From Adiantum capillus-veneris (Eukaryota > Streptophyta > Polypodiopsida > Polypodiales > Pteridaceae): a DNA stretch of 64,000 bases. Made by a program: the position numbers and the translations under genes. Below the pieces are notes generated by a model that saw only the letters and a list, made by a program, of their open reading frames with translations, did no database searches and had not been told where the DNA came from. The stretch covers positions 76,458,435 through 76,522,434 of the forward strand of contig CM043950.1 of the NCBI GenBank assembly GCA_014529385.2, read 5' to 3'. Every line of letters begins with the position of its first letter. Positions within the stretch are counted from its first letter, which is position 1. This document shows, piece by piece, positions 23,040 to 35,479 of the stretch.

Positions 23040-23640
23040 CAATGCCACAATGGGGTGACAAGGCAGCGCTTCCACGTGAGGTTTGGGGGTAGCGCTCTTG
23101 ATGGGGATGTGGAATATAGCGCTCTCGATGGCGGGGCTTGGGAGGTTGATTTTGGGATATTGTTCTGGGCGGGGTCCGGGGCAGTGCCCCGGGCGGGGTC
23201 AAGGGGCGGCTGTAGCATACGTGGCATTCTAATAAACCCTATCAAGATTAGGCACACAGAGAGCGCACGAGAAACGCACACAGAGAAAGCAGGCGAGCAG
23301 CAAAAACACAGAAAGCGCACACGGATCGCACACAGTTGGAGTATACGCGCGCGTAGAGGAGCAAGCTCGGCATCGTACACAACACACAGGTGGAGTGCAC
23401 AGGATTGAAAGTTCGCGCACAAGACAAAGAAACAGCAGCGTACACAACGCTTTCCAGAAGGGCAGGATCGGGCAGTCTTCTCAGGAGACATTGCACACCT
23501 CACGAATAGAGAAAAAACAGGTATTTCTCTCTCTCTCACTCTCTGTCTTTCTCCATATAGAGAAGATGGTTCTCTGTAACTCTTCTTGCACACACACTCT
23601 CTCGTCAAAAGACAGAGATACATAGTTTAAAAGTATCTCC
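23040..23640. other. GC-rich island with retroelement-like leader
   Basis: Bases 23,040-23,230 are far richer in G and C than the surroundings. They include a self-complementary GGGGCAGTGCCCCGGG-type segment and two copies of 'AGCGCTCT.GATGG'. A CA/GA-rich segment follows at 23,240-23,540. The pattern could be an LTR or a CpG-rich promoter. No LTR partner or primer site was found, and the 203-codon minus frame through it is compositionally biased. Confidence 0.4.
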
Positions 23641-23900
23641 TCACACATACACATATTGCCACACATCATCTTCCTCTCTTCCACATACATAACCACAGTG
23701 AAATCTGTTATCTTGCTGTCTCTCTCTTGAAAATACATGCACATATTCCCACACATCGTCTTCCTCACTTCCACATACATAACCACAATGAAATCTGCTA
23801 TCTTGTTGTCTCTCTCTTGAAAATACGTGCACATATTCCCATACATCGTCTTCCTCTCTTCCACATACATAAACACAGTGAAATCTGTTATCTTTCTCTC
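23641..23900. repeat. 90-bp minisatellite, three copies
   Basis: The phrase ACATATTNCCACACATCNTC recurs at 23,651, 23,741 and 23,831, an exact 90-base spacing. The rest of the unit (cttcc..cttccacatacataaccacagtgaaatctg) is well conserved. It is followed by CT-rich microsatellite DNA to about 23,960. Confidence 0.9.
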
Positions 23901-24399
23901 TCCTCTCTCTAAAAAACAGTTATTTATCTCTCTCTCTCTCTCTCTCTATCTATCTCTGTATTTGCTATCTCTCTCTTGAAAATACATCCTCATGTATGTG
24001 TGCGTCTGTGTTATCTATGTGTATGTATGTATATTTGTGTTATTTCATTGTAATACTCATACATAATGCAGATACACAATTACACTTAATTACGATATGC
24101 ACACATAGTATATATACATACATAAATATCACAAATAACTAACACATTGTAATACTAGTAAAATTGAATGGAAGACTTACTTGCGTGATCTGTTAAAGTC
24201 GATTCTTGTAGCGAGTTCTGGATGTATGCTGAGCTGATTTTCCTCTAATCCATTTGTAGATATGATTGTAACTTCTGTTTCTCAAAAATAGTAGTGTTGT
24301 TTAGTGATACACCTAATGGACATAAATGGTTTAAACTAGGACATGTAGACCAAAAATACGTGTATTTCTTTGGATGAATATATACACTTTTTGGTGACC

Positions 24400-25080
24400 C
24401 TTACCACAAGTGGTGGACCTTGAGACCAATGGACTATAAGGACCTCCAAACAATACCTTGTACACTCAATCCTTCTCGGTATCTAGGTTGGACAAGTGGT
24501 GGACCTTGTTCAAATTCTCTAACCACTCTCTCTAACATGGTGACATAATTTAGGTGTGATAAATTCATATCTATGCAAACTAATATCAGTTTAGGCTTGT
24601 TAATTTGAATTTGTTTGAATTTATGTACAATATAATGATTTGAGGTTTGCATATTTGAATTTAGGTGGTATAATGATATCTTTTTGTGGTAAACTTGAAT
24701 TTAAAATCAATTTTGCGTGGAATATTTTAAATTTAAGTAGTAAAATTTAAATTTTTATAAAAAAGTTTGAATTTTAAAATTTGGGCGGGATAGTTTAAAA
24801 TTTAGGCGGGATATTTAAGATTTGGGAGGGATATTTTAAATTTAGGCGGGAAGGTTTTGAATTTATAGCGAGATCTCCCTTACATAAGAGAGTATAGGTT
24901 GAACAAGTGGTGGACCTTCAAGCTAGAGCATCCATGCTACTGGACATGATAGGTAGCGAATCTAGTTGAATATTGTATGTATAATATATATGTAATAGAT
25001 CTAGCTTGGACAAGTGGTGGACCTTGGAATAAAACCCCATGTAAAACATATCATGCACACTCCAAGTGGTCAAAAAAAAT
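24400..25080 (+). repeat. TTGGACAAGTGGTGGACCTT array, segment 2 (sparse)
   Basis: Plus-orientation copies occur near 24,408, 24,488, 24,897 and 25,008. They are separated by long A/T-rich stretches, including the GGCGGGA cluster at 24,780-24,860. Confidence 0.9.
24780..24860. repeat. Cluster of TTTNGGCGGGA motifs in AT-rich DNA
   Basis: Four spaced copies of TTTGGGCGGGA, TTTAGGCGGGA, TTTGGGAGGGA and TTTAGGCGGGA, each separated by a run such as 'tattttaaa'. The core resembles the E2F/DP site TTTGGCGGGA. Whether it acts as one is unknown. Confidence 0.55.
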
Positions 25081-28000
25081 ATCATTTAGAATATAGCCTT
25101 ATAGGTTGGACAAGTGGTGGACCTTAACACCAAGATATTCTTCATATAATGACATAGAGTGGAAAACTGGTGAATCTTGAGACCAAACCATGCTACTAGC
25201 GATAATAGCTTGGACAAGTGGTGGACCTTGAAAGTAAACCCCCCATCTACGAAATATCGTGGGTTTAAGGTATTTCGATGGAGCCTAGCATCTTGGAGAC
25301 ATCGTGCATCTTGCTTCTCTTCATGTTTCAATGGAGCCTATCTTGGACAAATGGTGGAGCATCCTTCTCTCCATGTTTCAATGGACCCTAGCTTGGACAA
25401 GTGGTGGACCTTTACTTCTCTCTATTATTCAATAGAGTTAGCTTGGACAAGTGGTGGACCTTGGAACCAAACCCCCATTTAAAACCTATCATGGTCACTC
25501 CAAGTGGTGAGAAAGAATAACCTTTAAGATATAGCCTTATAGGTTGGACAAGTGGTGGACCTTAACACCCTAATATTCGATGGAGCCTAGCATCTTGGAG
25601 ACATGGTGCACCTTGATTCTCCTCATGTTTCAATGGAGCCTACGCTGGACAAATGGTGGAGCATCCTTCTCTCCATGTTTCAATGGACCCTAGCTTAGAC
25701 AAGGGGTGGACCTTTGCTTCTCTCTATGTTTCAAAAGAGTTAGCTTGGACAAGTGTTGGACCTTGGAACCAAACCCCCATGTAAAACCTATCATGGTCAC
25801 TCCAAGTAGTAAGAAAGAATAACCTTTAAGATGTATCCTTATAGGTTGGACAAGTGGTGGACCTTAACACCCACATATTCTTAATAAAAGTGGTGAATCT
25901 TGAGACCAAACCACTCAGGCTACTAGCAATAATAGCTTGGACAAGTGGTGGACCTTGAATGTAAAACCCTCATCTACGGAATATCGTGGGTTTAATGTAT
26001 TTTGATGGAGCCTAGCATCTTGGAGACATGGTGCAGCTTGCTTCTCGTCATGTTTCAATGGAGCCTATCTTTGACAAATGGTGGAGCATCCTTCTCTCCA
26101 TGTTTCAATGGACCCTAGCTTGGACAAGTGGTGTACCTTTGTTTCTCTCTATGTTTCAATAGAGTTAGCTTGGACAAGTGGTGGACCTTGGAACCAAACC
26201 CCCATGTAAAACCTATCATGGTCACTCCAAGTAGTAAGAAAGAATAACCTTTAAGATGTAGCCTTATAGGTTGGACAAGTGGTGGACCTTAACACCCACA
26301 TATTCTTAATAAAAGTGGTGAATCTTGAGACCAAACCACTCAGGCTACTAGCAATAATAGCTTGGACAAGTGGTGGACCTTGAATGTAAACCCCTCATCT
26401 ACGAAATATCGTGGGTTTAATGTATTTCGATGGAGCCTAGCATCTTGGAGACATGGTGCAACTTGCTTCTCGTCATGTTTCAATGGAGCCTATCTTTGAC
26501 AAATGGTGGAGCATCCTTCTCTCCATGTTTCAATGGACCCTAGCTTGGACAAGTGGTGGACCTTTGTTTCTCTCTATGTTTCAATAGAGTTAGCTTGGAC
26601 AAGTGGTGGACCTTGGAACCAAACCCCCATGTAAAACCTATCATGGTCACTCCAAGTGGTAATAAAGAATAACCTTTAAGATGTAGCCTTATAGGTTGGA
26701 CAAGTGGTGGACCTTAACACGCGCATATTCTTAATATAATGACATAGAGTGGAAAAGTGGTGAATCTTGAGACCAAACCACTCAGGCTACTAGCAATAAT
26801 AGCTTGGACAAGTGTGGACCTTGAATGTAAACCCCTCATCTAAGACATATCGTGGGTTTAATGTTTTTGGATGCAGCCTAGCATCTTGGAGACATGGTGC
26901 ACCTTGATTCTCCTCATGTTTCAATGGAGCCTACCTTGGACAAATGGTGGAGTATCCTTATCTCCATGTTTCAATGGACCCTAGCTTAGACAAGGGGTGG
27001 ACCTTTGCTTCTCTCTATGTTTCAATATAGTTAGCTTGGACAAGTGGTGGACCTTAGAACCAAACCCCCATGTAAAACCTATCATGGTCACTCCAAGTAG
27101 TAAGAAAGAATAACCTTTAAGATGTAGCCTTATAGGTTGGACAAGTGGTGGACCTTAACACCCACATATTTTTAATAAAAGTGGTGAATCTTGAGACCAA
27201 ACCACTCAGGCTTCTAGCAATAATAGCTTGGACAAGTGGTGGACCTTGAATGTACACCCCTCATCTACGAAATTTCGTGGGTTTAATGTATTTCGATGGA
27301 GCCTAGCATCTTGGAGACATGGTGCAGCTTGCTTCTCGTCATGTTTCAATGGAGTCTATCTTGGACAAATGGTGGAGCATCCTTCTCTCCATGTTTCAAT
27401 GGACCCTAGCTTAGACAAGGGGTGGACCTTTGCTTCTCTCTATGTTTCAATAGAGTTAGCTTGGACAAGTGTTGGACCTTGGAACCAAACCCCCATGTAA
27501 AACCTATCATGGTCACTCCAAGTAGTAAGAAAGAATAACCTTTAAGATGTATCCTTATAGGTTGGACAAGTGGTGGACCTTAACACCCACATATTCTTAA
27601 TAAAAGCGGTGAATCTTGAGACCAAACCACTCAGGCTACTAGCAATAATAGCTTGGACAAATGGTGGACCTTGAATGTAAACCCCTCATCTACGAAATAT
27701 CGTGGGTTTAATGTATTTCGATGGAGCCTAGCATCTTGGAGACATGGTGCAGCTTGCTTCTTGTCATGTTTCAATGGAGCCTATCTTGGACAAATGGTGG
27801 AGCATCCTTCTCTCCATGTTTCAATGGACCCTAGCTTGGACAAGTAGTGGACCTTTGTTTCTCTCTATGTTTCAATAGAGTTAGCTTGGACAAGTGGTGG
27901 ACCTTGGAAGCAAACCCCCATGTAAAACCTATCATGGTCACTCTAAGTGGTAATAAAGAATAACCTTTAAGATGTAGCCTTATAGGTTGGACAAGTGGTG

Positions 28001-29340
28001 GACCTTAACACGCGAATATTCTTAATATAATGACATAGAGTGGAAAAGTGGTGAATCTTGAGACCAAACCACTCAGGCTACTAGCAATAATATCTTGGAC
28101 AAGTGGTGGACATTGAATGTACACCCCTCATCTACGACATATCGTGGGTTTAATGTTTTTCGATGGAGCCTAGCATCTTGGAGACATGGTGCAGCTTGCT
28201 TCTCGTCATGTTTCAATGGAGCCTATCTTGGACAAATGGTGGAGCATCCTTCTATCCATGTTTCAATGGACCCTAACTTGGACAAGTGGTGGACCTTGGA
28301 ACCAAACCCCCATGTAAAACCTATCATGGTCACTCCAAGTGGTAATAAAGAATAACCTTTAAGATGTAGCCTTATAGGTTGGACAAGTGGTGGACCTTAA
28401 CACGCGCATATTCTTAATATAATGACATAGAGTGGAAAAGTGGTGAATCTTGAGACCAAACCACTCAGGCTACTAGCAATAATAGCTTGGACAAGTGGTG
28501 GACCTTGAATGTACACCCCTCATCTACGACATATCGTGGGTTTAATGTTTTTCGATGGAGCCTAGCATCTTGGAGACATGGTGCACCTTGCTTCTCCTCA
28601 TGTTTCAATGGAGCCTACCTTGGACAAATGGTGGAGCATCCTTCTCTCCATGTTTCAATGGACCCTAGCTTAGACAAGGGGTGGACCTGTTCTTCTCTCT
28701 ATGTTTCAATAGAGTTAGCTTGGACAAGTGTTGGACCTTGGAACCAAACCCCCATGTAAAACCTATCATGGTCACTCCAAGTAGTAAGAAAGAATAACCT
28801 TTAAGATGTATCCTTATAGGTTGGACAAGTGGTGGACCTTAACACCCACATATTCTTAATAAAAGTGGTGAATCTTGAGACCAAACCACTCAGGCTACTA
28901 GCAATTATAGCTTGGACAAGTGGTGGACCTTGAATGTAAAACCCTCATCTACGGAATATCGTGGGTTTAATGTATTTCGATGGAGCCTAGCATCTTGGAG
29001 ACATGGTGCAGCTTGCTTCTCGTCATGTTTCAATGGAGCCTATCTTTGACAAATGGTGGAGCATCCTTCTCTTCATGTTTCAATGGACCCTAGCTTGGAC
29101 AAGTGGTGGACCTTTGTTTCTCTCTATGTTTCAATAGAGTTAGCTTGGACAAGTGGTGGACCTTGAAACCAAACCCCCATGTAAAACCTATCATGGTCAC
29201 TCCAAGTGGTAATAAAGAATAACCTTTAAGATGTAGCCTTATAGGTTGGACAAGTGGTGGACCTTAACACGCGCATATTCTTAATATAATGACATAGAGT
29301 GGAAAAGTGGTGAATCTTGAGACCAAACCACTCAGGCTCA
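25080..29340 (+). repeat. 425-bp higher-order repeat built from the array motif
   Basis: The landmark 'gcctagcatcttggagacat' (degenerate in one copy) occurs near 25,282, 25,584, 26,009, 26,434, 26,875, 27,300, 27,725, 28,169, 28,559 and 28,984. Most spacings are 425 bases; others are 302, 441, 444 and 390. Each unit holds several plus-orientation motif copies (TTGGACAAGTGGTGGACCTT and the variant TTGGACAAATGGTGGAGCAT) alternating with CATGTTTCAATGGA. Recurrent frames starting MDKWWTL are translations of this unit, not genes. Confidence 0.95.
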
Positions 29341-29364
29341 AGATTCACCACTTTTCCAACCTAG

Positions 29365-32300
29365 ATATAGAAAAATGGGCTGGACTTCAACAATCCACTT
29401 CGCAATCAGGCGACATTGTGCCTGTTACAGAGGAGTGCTCTCCACAAAGAGAAGAACAACAACAACAACACCATCCTCTGTCAATGGAGGACTTTTTGGA
29501 AATGGAGACACGTATGTTTTGAGTTTCTTGTGCATGTTAGTGTTTCTTGTTACTGATTTGATACTCTTAATGTTAGATTTTGCTTTATATAGTATTGATT
29601 GAGTTTGTATTTTGTATCTCAAGCATTCAAGGTTTGAATGTAAATAGTAAATTACTTGAGTTTTTGAATGGTGGATCTATAGACTAAAACTATAACATTT
29701 AATACTCACAAAGACTTAATTACTTAAGATCTTGAACTCAATAAGTTTTGGACCTTTTATCAATACCCCCTTGATATGATACATTAGATCATAGCATGGT
29801 TAAATGGTGATGCTTCATAAATTGAACCTAGCTTAGACAGGTGCTCGAGCCTAAATTTAAACTAGCCTTGCTAGAAGGGAGCTTATGTTTGGACTTTGAG
29901 AACTAGCATAAGTAATCAATTAGAGCATAGATTAGACATGTGGTGGTGGCCGGCCTTAGAGACCAAAATCTTAATGAGCTTGGAAAGGTATTTAAGTACT
30001 GCAATTTACTTAGTTTTAGTACTCATTAAATGCATAGCTTGACAAAAGGTGGACCTTACATGGATCCTAATTTCAAGAGGTGTGGTAGACCTTCAAAACA
30101 AGCTCATATAGCTTGGACATGTGGTAGACCTTGCATGAAGACTAGTTTAGTCAAGTGTGGTACACCTTGTAACCAACACCCATTTGTTATATTAGCTTGG
30201 ACAAGTGGTGGACCTTGCTTTTATGTTTCAATGGAGCATATTTTGGACAGGTGGTAGACCTTGTTTCTCTCCATGCTTCAATGGAGAGAAACTTTAGCTT
30301 GGACAAGTGGTGGACCTTGTTTTTATGTTTTAAAGGAGCATATTTCAGACAAGTGGTAGACATAGTTTCTCTCCATGGTTCAATGGAACCCACCTTAGAC
30401 AAGTGAAGTACCTTGAAACCAAACCCCATAATACAACCTACTAAATAGGTTGGAAAATTGGTGGGATATGAAACCATCCATGATAGAGCATAGTATAGGT
30501 GAAAACGTAGTGGTCCTTATATCAATTACCCATGCATAGCTTGGACAAGTGGTGGACCTTGATTCTCTCTATGTTTCAATGGATCCTATCTTGGACTAGA
30601 GATATATCTTACTTAGTTCCATGCTTCAATGGATTGTAGCTTGGATAAGGAGTGGAACTTCAAACAAAACTCCACAGCATAGCATATATTAACAATTCAT
30701 GGGTTTTATAGAGATTGTCTTGCCTATTTTGGAGAGTTGGTACACCTTTATTCTCCATTCTTCAATGGATCTGAGGTTGGACAAGCGGAGCTGGAGAAGT
30801 GGTCAACCTTAAAATGAAACCTCCCATGCTACAACCCATCATAGATCGTATATGTAGTGGACCTTGAAACTCTTTTATGTCCCTAGCTTAGAGAAGCATT
30901 GCACTCTTGATTATCTCCATACATGAAGGCAAGGTTGGACAAGTGGTGGACCTTCAAACCAGAATCTCTATGCAATAATAGGCAAGTGGTGGAGCTTGTT
31001 TTCTCCATGTTCCAATGGAGCCTAGCTTAGACAAACAATGGAGCTTGCTTCTCTCCATGTTTCAATGGATCCTAGCTTAGAAAAGTGGTGGAGCTTTGGT
31101 TCTCTCCATGTTCCAATGGACCATAGCTTAGACAAGTGGTAGACCTTGAAAAACACCCCCCGTATACAACATATTATGGGGTTTTCATGTTTCAATGGCT
31201 CCTAGCTTGGACAAATGGTAGAGCTTGCTTCTCTTTATGTTTCAATGGATCCAATCTTAGCCAAGTGGTGGACCTTGAAACAAGAATCGCCCCCCCCCCC
31301 CCCCCCCCCATGTACAACGTATTATGGGTTTTGAAAGCACTGGGAGAAAATAATAGCTTTGATAAGTGGTGGACCTTGCTTCTCTCCATGCTTCAATGGA
31401 GCCGAGGTTGGACACATGTTGGAGAGAAGATGGTTGCCCATGAAATAAGACCATGCATGCTATAATCAATCATATGTTGTACACATGGTGGACCTTGCAA
31501 TTGTTTTATATGCCTAACTTGGACAAGTGGAGGACCCTTGATTACCTCCAGATATCAACAACAAGCCAAGTTTGGACAAGTGTAGTACCACCAAACCAGA
31601 ATCTATATGCTACAATAGCGTATAGGTAGGACACACGATGAACCTTGATATCAAACCATCCATGCTACTAGAGATGATAGGTTTCACATGTGGTGGAACC
31701 TTGTATCAATGTTCTATGTGTAGTTTTTGACTAGTGATAGACCTTGAAACTAATCCCTCTAGGCTACAAGAAAAAAGAGATGGATGAGGAGGCTAGACTA
31801 CTTTTGTTGCATCAATGCATCCCATGTTACCACATATACTATAGGGTTCTTGGATAAGCGTTGGATCTTGTGTCAATGCTCCATGTCTAGCTTGGACAAG
31901 TGGTGGACCTTGGTTCTCTCTATGCTTCAAATGGGCAATAGATTGGAGACACAGTGGCCTTTTTTTTCCAATGATTTTATTTTTTGGAAACCTTGGAGGC
32001 ACCATGTAAGAGGCACTCTAAGTCTTCCATACAATGGACCTATTGGACTATAAAATAATGATATCTTTCTTTGATATTGTCATTATTTTATGCATAATAT
32101 TTTCTTCTTTTTGCAGACACAAAGGAGTTAAGTGATATAAAAACTAGATGTATTTCACACTATGATTGGCATGAAGATCCTTTTGGGACACCAACTTTTC
32201 CTATTCCCAAAGATGTAATTTTCCATATTAACGGTGTGGATTTTGAAGTGCGACTTTCATGTATTGAAGGAGCTGGTTATGGGCTATTTATGCATACTAC

Positions 32301-32673
32301 CCTGGAAAGTGGTTTGACTATTCTAAACTATGGAGGGCATAAGTATAGATTTCAAGACTGGAAAAAGATATGCAAAATATTTCCAAGAGCTTATAAATAT
32401 TCTCTTCTAGAGGATCCAAACATAGAAGAAGAGGAAGATCAATCATACATTATTGGTTGTGTAGAAGAAGGAAACGTGTCGGGCTATATAAATAGTTCTC
32501 ACAGTACAAATGTCTGTCCCAACGTACGCTATACATTTGATCCAAATTTTCCACCTTGGCATAAATGCACCTCTTCACACATCAAGTCAGAAGAATATGG
32601 CCATGTATGCATTGAGACTATTTGTCAAGTTGAAGCAGGAGAAGAGTTGTTTGCTGACTATAACTTTACTTGA
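29365..32673 (+). CDS. SET-domain protein gene, two visible exons
   Basis: Exon 29,365-29,511 (acceptor CCAACCTAG, donor C|GTATG) joins exon 32,117-32,673 (acceptor TTTTTGCAG). The join keeps one open frame across a His codon split by the intron. A possible start is ATG 29,484; an earlier exon may exist. The product (about 234 residues from that ATG) has the SET hallmarks in order: EGAGYGLFM, ILNYGG, YINSSHSTNVCPNV (the N-H/S-C-x-x-P-N region) and CQVEAGEELFADYN (the GEEL-x-x-DY end). SET proteins methylate protein lysines; substrate and activity here are unknown. The canonical NHSC is altered to NSSH. The intron contains the array motif. It could be a captured host fragment. Confidence 0.65.
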
Positions 32674-33190
32674 CATTGTAAAGTATTGTACATGGATGGA
32701 AATCTCAAGTACATGCATCATTTTCATTTTTCATGGATGAAATCTCAAGTAAATATAACATTTGATTATTGTTTAGTTTATGCTCAACGAGAATCTAGAG
32801 TGCTCTTATGCTTTGTGTGTTGTTTAACATATTTGACTACCTTGGCCATAGAATCTTGATTCTACTCTAGATTTGTGATAAATCTTACCAAAATTTAATC
32901 AATGTCTAGGTTGGACAAGTGGTGGGGCTTCAAACATTACTGTCTTAAACAAGTGGAGTTATCTTACTTGAATAAGTGGTGGCCTTTGAATCCAAATCTA
33001 AGCCAAATCTCTAATTATTTTCTTGTAGTTTAGGTTGGACATTTGGTGGACCTTGTATCCATGTTTCCTCAACAAGGGTGGATTTTAGTTTTCACTTTAA
33101 GTACTCATCTTTAATAAAGTGTAGGATGGAAAATGTTGAGTTAGTAGATTGTATTTTAGACAAGTGGTGTTTGGTGTACGAATGCTGAAA
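29750..33190 (+). repeat. TTGGACAAGTGGTGGACCTT array, segment 3 (plus orientation)
   Basis: Irregular plus-orientation copies, many degenerate (30,196, 30,299, 30,538, 30,934, 31,896, 33,035 and others), alternate with 'ctccatg.ttcaatgga'. A run of 20 C lies at 31,290-31,309. The array continues through the intron of the SET gene and on to about 33.2 kb. Confidence 0.9.
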
Positions 33191-33315
33191 ATGGTTGCAA
33201 GGATTCTAACAACGACTTTACCTTAAATAAATTTCTTACTAGGAGTTCTACATATAAATATGGTGAATAAAATTCTAGTGGTTTTGAGATACCATTTGTG
33301 TGTGTGTTTTCTTAG

Positions 33316-34514
33316 ATTCACAAACTGGGATGGATAATGCTCCTATGGTTCAGTCAACAACTATAGAATCCATAGATTCTATGGTTTCTAAAGTGCCCAA
33401 GATGGATGATATTTCTATACTAGAGTCTAGTGTTGTGCAACTTGAGCAAGCTTCCAATAATGAGAACCAAGAAATCGATGCTTCAAAAATGCAACATACA
33501 TCAAAAGAGACTGAAAAGTCCACTCACGAGCTATTGCCAATTGGTACTACGTCATGTAGCGTAGATGTTGAGAAATCCATGCTTACAATTATATTGGATT
33601 TAAATGGTCTATTGTTGAAACGTTCCCCTCAACCATCCTCACACCACAACTCAGTGCAAATGGATTCAAAAAGATATATTATACTCAGGCCAGGTTGCAT
33701 CCAATTCTTGAAGACTATTTTACAAAGGTTTAATGTTGCAATTTGGTTGACAGCTACTAGGAATAATGTGTATCAAATCCTTGCAGCACTAAACAACTTA
33801 GCTGGGGATACATTGCCTTTCTTTGCAATTTGGTCGCAAGATGTTTGCTACACCGCTCAAACTCAAAAATTGTTTAGACCCGACAATCCAAACGTTGAGG
33901 CAATGTTCAAGCCTCTAGCCAAAATTGCCATGGGGTTTGAATGTGATCCACAAAGAACAGTGCTTATTGATGACTCTCCTTACAAGGGATGTATTTCACC
34001 AGCAAACAATTGCATTTTTCCACCACAATTTGATGCTGAGAAGATGGTTGACAATATGCTCTTGGAGGAGCTACTGCCATACTTGATTCAGCTTGATGAG
34101 AGAAGGGATGTGCGTGATTTAATTGCTTCTAATCGTTATGGACAACCTATAGTGACAAATGATAGTGAATACAAACAAATCATGGAGTATTGGAAGCAGA
34201 AAAATGATGTTTGGTCAGCTAAGGTGTTCTTTACAAGAAGAATACCACCTGCAAAAGGTGACAGAGATGAAACTATCATTGAAGATGCAAGTGACACAAG
34301 CCACCACAATGAAATGAGAAGAGCCCAAATACAAGAGATCTTGGCAAAGGAGCGTATACCCATTGAAAGCATGAAGGCGTCACAATTGACCACTTTAGCT
34401 AGGCAATTGGGTTGTAACACAAAAGGAGTTTTGAAGGCAACCACAGCAAAGGCTTATATAAATAAGGTGAAAGCTGAGAACAATCTTCTAAGGCTGGATA
34501 GAAAGCAACCCTAA
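33316..34514 (+). CDS. HAD/FCP1-type CTD-phosphatase-like protein A
   Basis: The exon begins after an acceptor (GTTTTCTTAG) and stays open to TAA at 34,512. The first Met is at 33,330, giving about 394 residues. After an acidic, Ser-rich N-terminus come LTIILDLNGLLL (HAD motif I), IILRPG, VAIWLTATRNNV (motif II region) and TVLIDDSPYKG (motif III/IV), in the order of FCP1/NIF phosphatases. Motif I reads DLNG where active members have D-x-D-x-T/V, so the second catalytic Asp is Asn. Reduced or absent phosphatase activity is likely (inference). The C-terminus is Lys/Arg-rich and helical. A further acceptor at about 34,608 suggests a 3' exon (34,609-34,714) that would be untranslated. Array motif copies flank the gene. 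Confidence 0.8.
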
Positions 34515-34719
34515 GGTACTAGTGACATGTCATATATTCTTGATACACATGCTTGAACACTCATGTGCATGGTATCTAACAAATCTTTCTTTTTATTCCT
34601 TCTTGCAGGATCTTACAAAGGATACTACTAGATGGAGCTCAATCAATAGAGATTTTGATATTTTTGCTCAAAATAATGAAGCAGTCACCTACATTTTTTG
34701 TTTATCAATTTCTTGAGAG

Positions 34720-35470
34720 ACTTTATTTTAGTTTGTAATCATCAAATGAAATGAAAAGTATCCTTCTTATTAAGATTGTTGATCTTTTTCTTGTTCAAAC
34801 CTTTCAATTGTGATTTATAGTTTTGTTAGCATGAGATTGTGCTTTTTTAGTTTGAAAAAAACTGTCAAAGATCCAAGTCTTTTTGGCTTTACTTAAGTTA
34901 TTAATTGTGAAAGATCCAAGTCTTTTTGCTTTACTTAAGTTATTGATTGCCTATGTAATAGTCCTTAAAACAATATCGGATGGCTTTCTTGCTCCCATGT
35001 CTCACATTGGTCTTTAGGTAAGACAAGTGGTGACCTTGAAAGTATGGTCTCATATCTCGATCAAGTGAAGAGACATGAAGCTTAAATAGCACTACTATGT
35101 ATCTAGTGTTAAACTCCATCGAGACAAAGACTAGATAACCAAATTGCAGTTGAGTTTAAGTGAAAAATCCATTTGAGCTAAGGTAAAACTTATAGTGCCT
35201 CATTTTTCTAGGATTCTACCCCATCAAGGAAGTTAGAATCTAGCACAAACCAATTAAGACTCTTTTGGAGCCTAGATAGGACAATTCGTGGAACTTATGA
35301 AACTTATTATTGAGTTAGAGTCTAGTTTAGATAAGCAAAAGATCTTCAAACCAGCACTTGACTTTCTTACTATTCAATATTCAAAGTCCCTTGAGGCTAA
35401 CAAATTACATACCCACTTGTAACCTAACTAATGAGTAATTATATAGATCTAAGCAAGTATATATAATGAG
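34720..35470. other. 3' flank of gene A and site of array orientation switch
   Basis: Contains a local duplication of about 45 bases ('aaagatccaagtctttttg.ctttacttaagtta', near 34,866 and 34,912). The last clear plus-orientation motif is near 35,020 (GACAAGTGGTGACCTT). The first minus-orientation copy is at about 35,505. No gene was seen. Confidence 0.6.
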
Positions 35471-35479
35471 TCTTCAAAC

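Noticed and set aside
23012-23623. 203-codon minus-strand ORF, Cys/Arg/Pro-rich
   Set aside because: It runs through GC-rich and GA/CA-rich low-complexity DNA. It has no domain, and equally long frames exist on the other strand.
25080-29340. CRISPR-like regular array
   Set aside because: Repeat and 'spacer' are both conserved between units, spacing is 425 bases, there are no cas genes, and the genome is clearly plant nuclear.
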